Below, piece after piece: positions 1-7,507 of a DNA stretch of 64,000 bases. The stretch covers positions 1 to 64,000 of the IMG/VR virus record IMGVR_UViG_3300046323_000419; one strand, 5' to 3'. The DNA is from a virus. The notes under the pieces were generated by a model. That model saw only the letters and a list, made by a program, of their open reading frames with translations. It made no database searches and was not told the DNA's origin. The position numbers and the translations under genes were made by a program. Numbering within the stretch: the stretch's first letter is position 1; each line of letters starts with the position of its first letter.

Positions 1-148
1 TATCTTCTTGAATAAAATGACCATCTTTAGAAATGGCTTGAGGCTCCGATTTAGAGCCTCCTATTTTACCAATTGCTGAAATAATTTTATTATCTTTTTG
101 TAGAAATAATTCTGGATCTGTACCTAAAGTGATATTTTTAATTTTCAT
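1..148 (-). CDS. COOH-NH2 ligase type 2-like protein, 5' part only (runs off the left edge)
   Basis: The first 49 codons are visible, from the ATG at 148. They carry TLGTDPE (residues 7-13), a GGSK turn (about 31-34) and a QED near the edge. These match my recollection of the N-terminus of the phage COOH-NH2 (amido) ligase type 2 family, a glutamine-synthetase-like fold that joins a carboxylate to an amine using ATP. It is the most downstream gene of a leftward operon holding amidotransferase, ATP-grasp, cyclotransferase and GNAT genes, which is the known company of this family in some phages. The catalytic part lies outside the window, so the call rests on motif plus neighbours. Confidence 0.6.
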   Translation of the reverse strand, partial: MKIKNITLGTDPELFLQKDNKIISAIGKIGGSKSEPQAISKDGHFIQED

Positions 149-157
149 ATTTTTTTA

Positions 158-1147
158 TTAAATTGGAGTTTCTTGTTCTTCATAATAATCTTGATGGTCT
201 TCTTCATAATGATTATCCTCTTCATCATATTGATTATTTTTCCAATAATCTAAAGGACTTTGTAAAAATTGAGAATTATTAGATTTTTTTGATTTTTTAA
301 ATTCTTTTAAATATTTATCAATTAAATTTAAACACATTAAGGATGTTCTTCTTTCGCAATGACTCCATTCGGGATGACCTTGGATACATAAAGAATTTGT
401 ATTTTTATAATATACAATTTCAGGTTCTAAGAAATCTTTTGATAATTCAATTTCTTCATTATCACCATTGAGATAAGTTTTACTTTGAAAATATTCAGAA
501 TATGCAATTAATTCATAATCTTTTTTATTTAAATCGAATGGATATAACATTTGATGATGTGAAGAAGTAATATTATATCTCATTTTATTGTTTAAAATCA
601 TTGAATGATCTCTACAATGACCTTCTACGTGTTGAATTAGTCTTCCTCCACTTAAAACTGTTAATAACTGTGAGCCACGACATATAGAAAGTAGAAAAGA
701 ATGTCCTCTAAATTTATTAAATGTTTCAATTTCCTTTTGATCTCTAGAAATATTAATACTGGTATATTTTCCAACTCTTTCATTATATTGTGCAGGATTA
801 ACATCTTCACCTCCTGTAAATAATACTAAATCAATATCTTTTGTATTTTTTACATCTATTGTTTTATGAACAATAACTTCATATTTTTCATTTAAATATG
901 AAACATAATCTAAAGATGAAGCATCGTTTGCAATTACAATATTTAAAATTTGTTTTACTTCAGGTTCTTTAATAACATTATTCAAATAATTATATATAGT
1001 TTCCACTTTATTTAATATTTCTTCACCTTCAATTTCTTCATACAAATTAGCTGAAATACAAGTGTTTAAAAATGTTTTAATTATACTTTTATTAGTAGTT
1101 ACATCTAATTTATATGATTGTATTTTTTTTAATAATTCTGGATTCAT
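158..1147 (-). CDS. Class I glutamine amidotransferase-like / C26 gamma-glutamyl hydrolase-like protein (first copy)
   Basis: 329 aa. It has the class I amidotransferase fold signature of the C26 (PuuD-like) family: oxyanion turn TGGEDVNP at 111-118, nucleophile elbow SICRGSQ with Cys156, and QGHPE with His258 and Glu260, so the triad is complete. About 65 residues at the N-terminus precede the domain and are not recognised; the C-terminal tail is acidic and low complexity. Family members cleave or transfer gamma-glutamyl or amide groups. Its ATG overlaps the stop of the ATP-grasp gene by 4 nt, so the two are probably translationally coupled. The substrate is unknown. Confidence 0.8.
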   Translation of the reverse strand: MNPELLKKIQSYKLDVTTNKSIIKTFLNTCISANLYEEIEGEEILNKVETIYNYLNNVIKEPEVKQILNIVIANDASSLDYVSYLNEKYEVIVHKTIDVKNTKDIDLVLFTGGEDVNPAQYNERVGKYTSINISRDQKEIETFNKFRGHSFLLSICRGSQLLTVLSGGRLIQHVEGHCRDHSMILNNKMRYNITSSHHQMLYPFDLNKKDYELIAYSEYFQSKTYLNGDNEEIELSKDFLEPEIVYYKNTNSLCIQGHPEWSHCERRTSLMCLNLIDKYLKEFKKSKKSNNSQFLQSPLDYWKNNQYDEEDNHYEEDHQDYYEEQETPI

Positions 1148-1992
1148 TTGTTATTATATTTATCTATTAATAATTTTGGTAAAATTTCTATATATTTTTG
1201 ACCTGTAATTTCTCCAAAACTGGCAGCACTACAGCTTTCAAATATAACCCATTCAGGATTTTCTCTTTCAATTCCATCTTTAGCACCTTGAACACCTACG
1301 TCAAATGCGCAAATGTCTAATCCTAAAGCATTTTTTGCTTTAATACAATCTGCAACAATATCATCCCAATTCTTAGGTTTCTTAAATGATGGATTTTCTT
1401 CTAATACCCAATTGCAAACATCATCATGACGTTGCCAAGTACCTTCAGGAGCATCATTTTTAACTAATTTTCTACAAGTATAGAAACAACCAAATTTAGT
1501 TACATGTAATCTATATTCTCTAGTCATTTTTACAAATTTTTCAAATATATAATTATCAAGATTCTTATTTGGTAACCAAGCTAAAAACTCTTCTTCAGTA
1601 TTAAATTTAGTATTACCAATACCTCTTGAACCAAAGTGAGATTTTGCTACAATAGGATAAGGTAACTCTTCAATTTCAATATCATTATTTTCATCATCTT
1701 TAATTGCAAAATAATAAAGACCATCATCATCTATTTGATAAGTAAACCAATTAGCAGTTTTAACACCGACTTCAGTAAATTTCTGTTTCATTAACAATTT
1801 AGAAGCTGAGTTTTTAACTGCTTGAATAGTATTAATTTCCAATCTACCATCTGACTCTGTTGACGATCCAAGTCTTATCACAGATCTAAATGGTAATAAT
1901 GGTAATGTTTGATTCTTAGCTCTTAAAATTGAGTGAGATGGATGCCTACTAAGTAACATCGGACGGAATAATTTATATTTTTTTTTAATCAT
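1144..1992 (-). CDS. ATP-grasp peptide/amide ligase (RimK-like)
   Basis: 282 aa. The nucleotide-binding lysine and glycine-rich loop are visible as YPIVAKSHFGSRGIGN (112-127). The ATP-clamp and substrate strand is FEKFVKMTREYRLHV (150-164), and the metal-binding C-terminal strand is WVIFESCSAASF. ATP-grasp ligases of this type activate a carboxylate as acyl phosphate and couple it to an amine. It sits between two C26 proteins, overlapping one gene by 4 nt and the other by 8 nt. Ligation of an amino acid to a peptide, protein or small molecule is an inference from the operon. Confidence 0.8.
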   Translation of the reverse strand: MIKKKYKLFRPMLLSRHPSHSILRAKNQTLPLLPFRSVIRLGSSTESDGRLEINTIQAVKNSASKLLMKQKFTEVGVKTANWFTYQIDDDGLYYFAIKDDENNDIEIEELPYPIVAKSHFGSRGIGNTKFNTEEEFLAWLPNKNLDNYIFEKFVKMTREYRLHVTKFGCFYTCRKLVKNDAPEGTWQRHDDVCNWVLEENPSFKKPKNWDDIVADCIKAKNALGLDICAFDVGVQGAKDGIERENPEWVIFESCSAASFGEITGQKYIEILPKLLIDKYNNK

Positions 1993-2692
1993 TGTTTAAA
2001 TTTAATAAGTGATTAATTAATCTGATACTAAAATCATCTCTTTTATCTTCTGGATGCCACTGAACTGTGTGTGCAGGATAATTTGGAAAATAAGTTAATG
2101 CTTCAATACAACCTTCTTCCCAATGTTCTTTTTCTTTTCCATCATATCTACCAATTACTGTTGCATTTTCAGGACAATCTGCAACTACTTGATGATGTCT
2201 ACTATTTACATCAAAATTTAAATCATTATAATCATGCATTGTAGGAATTGTATGTTTAATAAAGTCATAGGTTTCAACTTTATGCATTGTTTTAACCCCA
2301 TCATTAGAGGGGTTAGTTTCATGATACATGTGCTGAATTAATTTAGCTCCAAAATGAACAGCTAAACTTTGATGTCCACGACAAATACCAAATATGGGAA
2401 TTTTAGCCTCAATATATTTAGGTAATAAAACTCTATCAAATCTCTCTTTTTGCATACAGGGTGAACCTGTATAAATATGAGTATCATCTTCAGGTGATAA
2501 ATATCGATAAGGATCTACATCTTGACCACCTGGCATTACCAATAAATCTATATCTCTTATATGTTTTTCAAACGGTGAGATTAGAGATACTTCTCCAAAT
2601 TGTTGCCAAAAGAATAAATATGGTTTAGAAATTCCAAAACTATTTTCTCCTGTAAAATGTCCTATCAGGGCTATTTTTTTTATATTGTTCAT
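1985..2692 (-). CDS. Class I glutamine amidotransferase-like / C26 gamma-glutamyl hydrolase-like protein (second copy)
   Basis: 235 aa, without the N-terminal extension of the first copy. The motifs are MPGGQDVDP (53-61), GICRGHQ with Cys104, and QWHPED with His213 and Glu215, giving a complete Cys-His-Glu triad. The region after the elbow (GAKLIQHMYHET) is typical of C26 hydrolases. It lies upstream of the ATP-grasp gene and overlaps it by 8 nt. The two C26 proteins differ in length and in the loops around the active site, so they probably act on different substrates rather than being a recent duplication. Confidence 0.82.
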   Translation of the reverse strand: MNNIKKIALIGHFTGENSFGISKPYLFFWQQFGEVSLISPFEKHIRDIDLLVMPGGQDVDPYRYLSPEDDTHIYTGSPCMQKERFDRVLLPKYIEAKIPIFGICRGHQSLAVHFGAKLIQHMYHETNPSNDGVKTMHKVETYDFIKHTIPTMHDYNDLNFDVNSRHHQVVADCPENATVIGRYDGKEKEHWEEGCIEALTYFPNYPAHTVQWHPEDKRDDFSIRLINHLLNLNND

Positions 2693-2698
2693 TATTTT

Positions 2699-3112
2699 TT
2701 AATTATTTGTAACACTTGACCACGATTTTTCTTCATTTTTATGTAAAACCCAATCTCCAGATTCTACAATAGAATCTTTAGATAATTCATTTACATAAAT
2801 ATATGTATATGATTTACCCCAAGGTGTATTAATTTCAATTCTATCATAGAAAGTTGATTTCTCTCCAGGATAATATCCTTCTAATCTATTTAAATGGTTT
2901 AAAGTATGTTCGTCAACTTCATAAACTTCCATTACAACAGAATGATTTCCATTTAATTTCAATCCTGGATAAGCCGAAAGTGAATGTAAGGTATATTCTG
3001 GTTCTGTTGTAAATGTTCCTTTATATTCAGAATTTGATAAATAATATTGATGGTTTCCCATTCCACGTCTTAAACTACCATAACAAGCAACCAATGTTTT
3101 ATTTTTTCCCAT
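2699..3112 (-). CDS. Gamma-glutamylcyclotransferase-like (AIG2/BtrG fold) protein
   Basis: 137 aa, the usual length for the fold. The substrate-binding YGSLRRG motif is at 11-17 and the catalytic acid is in RLEGY (Glu78). This family releases 5-oxoproline from gamma-glutamyl amines; BtrG-type members remove a gamma-glutamyl protecting group in antibiotic biosynthesis. Beside ligases and amidotransferases it could trim or cyclise gamma-glutamyl intermediates. The gene ends 6 nt before the next and shares one base with the upstream paralogue. Confidence 0.8.
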   Translation of the reverse strand: MGKNKTLVACYGSLRRGMGNHQYYLSNSEYKGTFTTEPEYTLHSLSAYPGLKLNGNHSVVMEVYEVDEHTLNHLNRLEGYYPGEKSTFYDRIEINTPWGKSYTYIYVNELSKDSIVESGDWVLHKNEEKSWSSVTNN

Positions 3113-3627
3113 TATAATGTTAATGATTTGTTACCCATTACTTTTTTATAATTCAAATATTCAACCCAATCACCATTGACTATAAGATTTTCTTTAGATT
3201 GTTCAACATTTGTAAAATATATTATAATTTTACCAAATGGTGATAACACTTCTTGTTTCATATAATCTTGTGGGTATTCTTCAAGTGATGGATAATAGTT
3301 ATAACTTCTTTCAATTTTATCTAAGGTGATTTCATCTATTTCCCAAACTTCTATTTTAATAGAATTATTTCCATTAGTTTCAACAACACAATTATCATCC
3401 TCATCTATATTATACATATTATAAATAGGTTCTGTAGAATAAGATCCTGTTAATTTACAATTTATTTTATTTAACATTACATTTAAAGAACCATCTTTTC
3501 TATAATCATCATATATACCTACTAAAAACTTTTTTTCCATTTGTGATTGTTTTTTTAATTCCTTCTTTTCCTTTTTTAACTGAGCTCTACTTTTGTAACC
3601 ATCAGATTGTTTGTTAACTTTTCTCAT
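3112..3627 (-). CDS. Second gamma-glutamylcyclotransferase-fold protein, substrate motif altered
   Basis: 171 aa. A basic stretch of about 30 residues (rich in Lys) precedes a domain that aligns by eye with its downstream neighbour. YDDYRKDG stands where the neighbour has YGSLRRG, followed by a TGSYSTEPIY strand and KIERSYNYYP where the neighbour has RLEGYYPG. The catalytic-position Glu is kept but the YGSL loop is lost, so it may bind something else or be inactive. The stop overlaps the start of the downstream gene by one base and its own ATG overlaps the GNAT stop by 4 nt. Confidence 0.6.
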   Translation of the reverse strand: MRKVNKQSDGYKSRAQLKKEKKELKKQSQMEKKFLVGIYDDYRKDGSLNVMLNKINCKLTGSYSTEPIYNMYNIDEDDNCVVETNGNNSIKIEVWEIDEITLDKIERSYNYYPSLEEYPQDYMKQEVLSPFGKIIIYFTNVEQSKENLIVNGDWVEYLNYKKVMGNKSLTL

Positions 3628-4076
3628 AACTCTTTAATAGTTACATTTAATACATTATTTGTTCTAGGATTTTTAAATTCGTGAATATGTTTCCAACCAT
3701 TTTTATCTAAAGTTTTCATTTGTGGTGTATTTGATTTTAAATCTGTACACATTAATAATCCGTATTCTAAATGTTTTGCAATATCAATTCTAAAGTTATT
3801 TAAAAGTGAATTGACACCTTTATCTCTGAATTTAATATTTACATATGTCCCTGTACTAATACATATTCCACAACAACCTACCATTTGCAAAAGAGTAAAT
3901 TGAGATATTAATTCGTTTTCTAAATTAACAACTTGAATTTGAAGACCTTTATAAGTATCTTTAACATATACTAAATCTCCTAATGTTAAAGTTTTATAAT
4001 TTCCATACACACCATATTGTATAATTACATCTTGATCTAATAATTCTTTTAACTGTTTTGTATATTTTTCTATCAT
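3624..4076 (-). CDS. GNAT-like acetyltransferase domain protein
   Basis: 150 aa. The central part has the GNAT layout: a strand ending GTYVNIKF, then a RDKGVNSLL segment at the place of the acetyl-CoA pyrophosphate loop, a helix, a CTDLKSN strand and a C-terminal KNGWKHIHEF turn common in this superfamily. GNAT proteins are known members of phage amidoligase operons. Start and stop overlap both neighbours by 4 nt. The fold call is moderate because the RxxGxG/A loop is degenerate. Confidence 0.55.
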   Translation of the reverse strand: MIEKYTKQLKELLDQDVIIQYGVYGNYKTLTLGDLVYVKDTYKGLQIQVVNLENELISQFTLLQMVGCCGICISTGTYVNIKFRDKGVNSLLNNFRIDIAKHLEYGLLMCTDLKSNTPQMKTLDKNGWKHIHEFKNPRTNNVLNVTIKEL

Positions 4077-4609
4077 ATTTGTTTTATTTCAGATGTAACT
4101 TTTATTTCATTATCTAAATTTTTTAATTCAATGTATCTATAATATTCACCATATTCACAATCATAATTTAAAAATTCAATTAATTCATCAGGATTTTTAG
4201 ATTTTAAAAAATTAATTAAATTACTAACTTTAAGATGTTTAGATTTAAACTCTTTTTGTAATTTATTAAACTCTTCAATACAATTTTCTTTTTTACAGTA
4301 GAAATATTTAGCGTCTTCTATTAAAATTTCTTTATTTGTTTGTTTTTGATATGCTCTATATTTCCCGTTCATATCTACTCTATGAGATTCTTTTTCTACA
4401 AATAATCCTTGTAAATAATCACATAATAATATAGTTGTTTCAGAAGCTTCTGTTGAAATTCCGTTTATTGCAAGTAATCCACAAAACATATTATTTCGAG
4501 TTTTAGCTTTTTTTAAATCTATTGTATGAATATTTGTTTCATCAACATAATATACTATAGCTTGCTCTAATATATCATAATTGTCTTTTGTTAAAAATGT
4601 ATTTTTCAT
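4073..4609 (-). CDS. Hypothetical protein at the head of the amide-ligase operon
   Basis: 178 aa, charged, soluble, no recognised motif. It contains several Cys and Tyr residues (YFYCKKENC, then YDCEYGEYYRY). The 4-nt overlap with the GNAT gene and the 35-nt gap to the primase gene upstream make it the first gene of the compact operon. It could be a substrate, a carrier or a regulator, but nothing in the sequence decides this. Confidence 0.7.
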   Translation of the reverse strand: MKNTFLTKDNYDILEQAIVYYVDETNIHTIDLKKAKTRNNMFCGLLAINGISTEASETTILLCDYLQGLFVEKESHRVDMNGKYRAYQKQTNKEILIEDAKYFYCKKENCIEEFNKLQKEFKSKHLKVSNLINFLKSKNPDELIEFLNYDCEYGEYYRYIELKNLDNEIKVTSEIKQI

Positions 4610-4644
4610 AATTTTTTTTTATTTATTAATATTTTTTTATATTT

Positions 4645-5670
4645 TTAAAAAGGTAATAATGTTTCATATATTAATATATGTTCTGCTTGTTCTTTACCGT
4701 AATTTTTAACTAAATCTGAAAAATCTTTAGATTGATATTTATCAGGAATAAAACTATCAACTAATCCAAATTCTTTAGCAAATTTATTTGCAAATATTCT
4801 CCCCCAATTAGGATCTTTATCAAAATCATTATCATATAATAATTCAATATCTGTAAATCTAGATTCTAACTGTTTAAATATATGTTTTTTTGGTAATACA
4901 TTCTCAGATTGCATTGCAATTGCTGGTATTTTTGTAATTTCATATAATGACATTACATCTTTCAATGATTTAGTTATTATTAAAGTAATTCCAGATTCTG
5001 GTAATTGAGTCCATCCTTGCCATACAGAATTATTATGATTATTAATCCATTTATAATTTTCACTAAAAGGTTGATAAATTTTATATGTTTCAATACCATC
5101 TTTCATTTCAATAAAACAATATGCATATTTATCAGCGGGAAAACAATTATTTCCAATAAATATATAACTTATAGGTTGTACATTAAAGAATTCTAATGTT
5201 TCTTTACTAATACTAAACTGTCTCCAAAATAATACATCGTGCGATTGCCATTCTCTAGCTTTTTTACCTAAATAATAACCTGTATATTTAGATAACATAT
5301 CATCTTTAATAATTCTAACTTTAGGTGTATTATCACCACTTTTAGGATATATTTTACATATATAATCATCTTGAAGATTAAAATCATTTGCAACTTTACT
5401 TAACGCTTCAAAATATGTTAAACCGTCTCTTAATCTTAAAAACTGTATAAAATCTCCTTTTCCAAGCTTAAAATCATTAAAACATATTTCATTACCTTCT
5501 CCAACAAAGAATCCAAATGAAGCCTTGTTTTCCTTTCTTAGAGGCGATAATATTAGTTTACCTAACATTACTTCATCATCTATATAATGTTGAAATATTT
5601 CTAATTCGTTAAAGTATTTTAAAATCTCAGATTTAGATATTAATTGTTTTTCTTTATTTAAATTAAACAT
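4645..5670 (-). CDS. DNA primase, DnaG-type with degenerate zinc and Toprim motifs
   Basis: 341 aa. The N-terminal part reads SPLRKENKASFGFF (42-55), equivalent to the segment after the zinc ribbon of DnaG-like primases, but the usual Cys/His zinc ligands are absent. A Toprim core follows: IITKSLKDV (231-239) in place of the EGxxD strand and LLYDNDFD (277-284) as the DxD strand. The canonical Toprim Glu is replaced, a variant I associate with phage primases. It would lay RNA primers for the polymerase at 13960-15975 together with the helicase at 8647-9771. Confidence 0.72.
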   Translation of the reverse strand: MFNLNKEKQLISKSEILKYFNELEIFQHYIDDEVMLGKLILSPLRKENKASFGFFVGEGNEICFNDFKLGKGDFIQFLRLRDGLTYFEALSKVANDFNLQDDYICKIYPKSGDNTPKVRIIKDDMLSKYTGYYLGKKAREWQSHDVLFWRQFSISKETLEFFNVQPISYIFIGNNCFPADKYAYCFIEMKDGIETYKIYQPFSENYKWINNHNNSVWQGWTQLPESGITLIITKSLKDVMSLYEITKIPAIAMQSENVLPKKHIFKQLESRFTDIELLYDNDFDKDPNWGRIFANKFAKEFGLVDSFIPDKYQSKDFSDLVKNYGKEQAEHILIYETLLPF

Positions 5671-5672
5671 AA

Positions 5673-5816
5673 TTAATTTTCTAATAGTTTATAATAATTA
5701 CCTAAATAATAATATTCATCTATATAATTATTATGAATCGTTTCTATTGGTATTTTTTTACATCTATTTTCTATTTCTTTAGCTTTAGCAACTAGTTTTT
5801 CAAATATTTCTTTCAT
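5673..5816 (-). CDS. Small hypothetical protein upstream of the primase
   Basis: 47 aa, below common ORF length cut-offs. It starts at 5816 and stops 2 nt before the primase ATG, a spacing that suggests coupled translation. The N-terminal half is a charged helix (EIFEKLVAKAKEIE) and the C-terminal half is Tyr-rich. Function unknown. Confidence 0.55.
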   Translation of the reverse strand: MKEIFEKLVAKAKEIENRCKKIPIETIHNNYIDEYYYLGNYYKLLEN

Positions 5817-5842
5817 AATTTTTTAATTTTAGTTAATATTGA

Positions 5843-5946
5843 GGTTGAGGCAGGGTTTGAACCTGCACGAGAATATTTTATTGTATAGTTTATTATCCCA
5901 GCGAACCACTATACCTCACCGCGTCTACCAATTCCGCCACTCAACC
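5843..5946 (-). tRNA. tRNA-Leu-like gene, 104 nt, with abnormal anticodon region
   Basis: On the minus strand the acceptor halves GGTTGAG and CTCAACC pair perfectly over 7 bp. The D arm is a clean leucine type (GCGGAATTGGTAGACGC), and the T arm GCAGG-TTCAAAC-CCTGC is perfect. Between the D and T arms lie 54 nt instead of the roughly 33 expected for a tRNA-Leu. In them I find a 7-bp helix GTATAGT/ACTATAC with an 18-nt loop, then a small variable stem, but no 5-bp stem with a 7-nt loop. No CCA is encoded. It may be an intron-containing, chimeric or decayed tRNA. Confidence 0.6.
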
Positions 5947-5950
5947 ACCA

Positions 5951-6014
5951 TTATAAATTATCTACTATCACCTCACACCAAATTTGTAGATAGGATTGGT
6001 TACTTAATTTATAA
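5951..6014. repeat. Nested inverted repeats between the tRNA-like gene and the gene at 6024
   Basis: TTATAAATTA (5951-5960) is the exact inverse of TAATTTATAA (6005-6014). Inside lies TATCTAC (5959-5965) against GTAGATA (5986-5992). The structure lies downstream of the gene at 6024-6584 and just upstream of the tRNA-like gene. It could end the former transcript or be an RNA-processing signal. Confidence 0.45.
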
Positions 6015-6023
6015 TATTATTTA

Positions 6024-6584
6024 TTACCAAATATCAGCAGTCTTTTTAACTTCTGTACCTTCACTATCTGCTTTTGGAGCATCAGCTTCAGGACGTTCTA
6101 AAATATCTGTATTACTTGGTTTCAATCTATCAAAACTAGCATTTTGTTTTTGAATGAAATTAAACATTCTCAAACCTAAGTATTTAGATGGTTTAGCTGT
6201 ATATCCATAAGATACAAATACATCTACTTTTTTACCATCTGCGTTTTCTTTAATAACTTTGAATAATGTATTTAAAGCATCTATATATCCATTTACTTCA
6301 GGATATACAAAGTTATCATCAACTACCGCATCTGCAATGGATTTAACACGTTGATACGTCATTTGTTGACGTTTTTCATCATCTTCCGAATTGATATAAA
6401 ATCCTTGATTAATTGGCATACCACCTGATTCATCAGATACTACTAATTTATAATCTGGATAACTATCTGGTTCATCAACTTTTCTTTTTTCAATCGTTAC
6501 ATTAACTCCTATTGCTTTTCCTGCAATTCCATTATTAAATACTGCTGACCCTGCTACTTTTTCATTTAGATTAAATGTACTCAT
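6024..6584 (-). CDS. Candidate ssDNA-binding protein with acidic C-terminal tail
   Basis: 186 aa. The N-terminal two thirds look like a small beta-rich domain (AGKAIGVNVTIEKRKV, YKLVVSDESGGMP, then VDVFVSYGYTAKP). The last 25 residues form an acidic, proline-containing tail ending in an aromatic residue (KTADIW), as in SSB proteins that recruit replication partners. It lies between the primase and the RecA-like ATPase. The role is inferred from tail and context; no OB-fold motif is decisive. Confidence 0.45.
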   Translation of the reverse strand: MSTFNLNEKVAGSAVFNNGIAGKAIGVNVTIEKRKVDEPDSYPDYKLVVSDESGGMPINQGFYINSEDDEKRQQMTYQRVKSIADAVVDDNFVYPEVNGYIDALNTLFKVIKENADGKKVDVFVSYGYTAKPSKYLGLRMFNFIQKQNASFDRLKPSNTDILERPEADAPKADSEGTEVKKTADIW

Positions 6585-6739
6585 ATTCTTTATTTATTTT
6601 ATTTATTGGCTTATATATTTATTTAAAATAAGGTTTTTAAAATACCCCCAGAACCTATTAACTGTGCTAACCTACGATTTAGTTGGTGTCATTATTTCTA
6701 AGAGGATTTACCAAGTCTTCGTTCCTGTGTACTTTAGGC

Positions 6740-7507
6740 TTATTCTATAAATATTTTATCCCAATGTGAAGTAAATTTACCATTTTCATCGGATTCTAAT
6801 AATACAATTTCTTGATTTTTAAGATGTTCTGGTCTAGCACCAACAGATAATGATTCTGCGGTTTGAAAGTTTACAATAGTTTTATTATCTTTACGATAAA
6901 CATAACCGATTGCATCAGAATGTGAACATAATATAGAAGGTGTTTTACCTGCTAAATCAATCATCCTCTGAACTAATTCCTTGCCAGAAAATTCTACAAT
7001 CTTATCTTTTGTATGAGCTGAAATAATTAATGTTTCACATAATTCTTCTAATTCTTGTACAATTAATAGTATTGCATTTCTTAAAATACCCCAACCTTGA
7101 CCATTAGGTAATGTTAATATATCATCTCCTTGAAAGTTCCTACCTATTGGGGTAGCTAAATGCATTTTAAGAGCTAAATCTGGAGCATAGTCATTCTCTA
7201 ATGCAGAAATAGTATCTATTGTGATATATTTGTAAACATAACCTTTATTTGCAACATTTGCTTCTTTAATCTTATTAATGACTTGTTTTAAAGCTATGAT
7301 AGGTTTAATATCTTCTTTTCTAGCAATATCTCTTACATTAATTTTTAAAGCGTTTACGTATCCTGCACCGTCTTCTAAATCCAATATTAAATTATTTTCT
7401 AACATTGCCAAAGCTGTAGTTTTGCCTGCTTTTGGAGATGAAAATAATATTAATTTATCTGGATTTACTTGTGTAATTGCTATTTTAGTTGTTGGTAACT
7501 CCACCAT
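6740..7507 (-). CDS. RecA-fold ATPase of the Sak4/AAA_24 recombinase type
   Basis: 255 aa. Walker A is SPKAGKTT (24-31), followed by LDLEDGAGYV, the acidic strand typical of phage Sak4-like proteins. Walker B is ITIDTIS (95-101), and a later LIISAHTKDK strand carries the sensor residues. Phage Sak4-type proteins promote single-strand annealing or strand exchange together with an SSB, which suits its place next to the gene at 6024. The first 23 bases overlap the end of the HNH gene upstream. Confidence 0.78.
   Translation of the reverse strand: MVELPTTKIAITQVNPDKLILFSSPKAGKTTALAMLENNLILDLEDGAGYVNALKINVRDIARKEDIKPIIALKQVINKIKEANVANKGYVYKYITIDTISALENDYAPDLALKMHLATPIGRNFQGDDILTLPNGQGWGILRNAILLIVQELEELCETLIISAHTKDKIVEFSGKELVQRMIDLAGKTPSILCSHSDAIGYVYRKDNKTIVNFQTAESLSVGARPEHLKNQEIVLLESDENGKFTSHWDKIFIE

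Noticed and set aside
40-60. Perfect 7-bp inverted repeat GAGGCTC/GAGCCTC
   Set aside because: It lies inside the conserved coding block of the COOH-NH2 ligase and has no T run, so it is not a terminator.
5839-6153. 104-aa plus-strand ORF
   Set aside because: It runs across the tRNA-like gene and the antisense of the gene at 6024; chance ORF.
6585-6739. 155-nt gap with GC-rich patches and a GTGCTAACC similar to a tRNA D arm
   Set aside because: No acceptor or T-arm pairing could be drawn; TTGGT/ACCAA over 22 nt is too weak to name. Nothing further seen.
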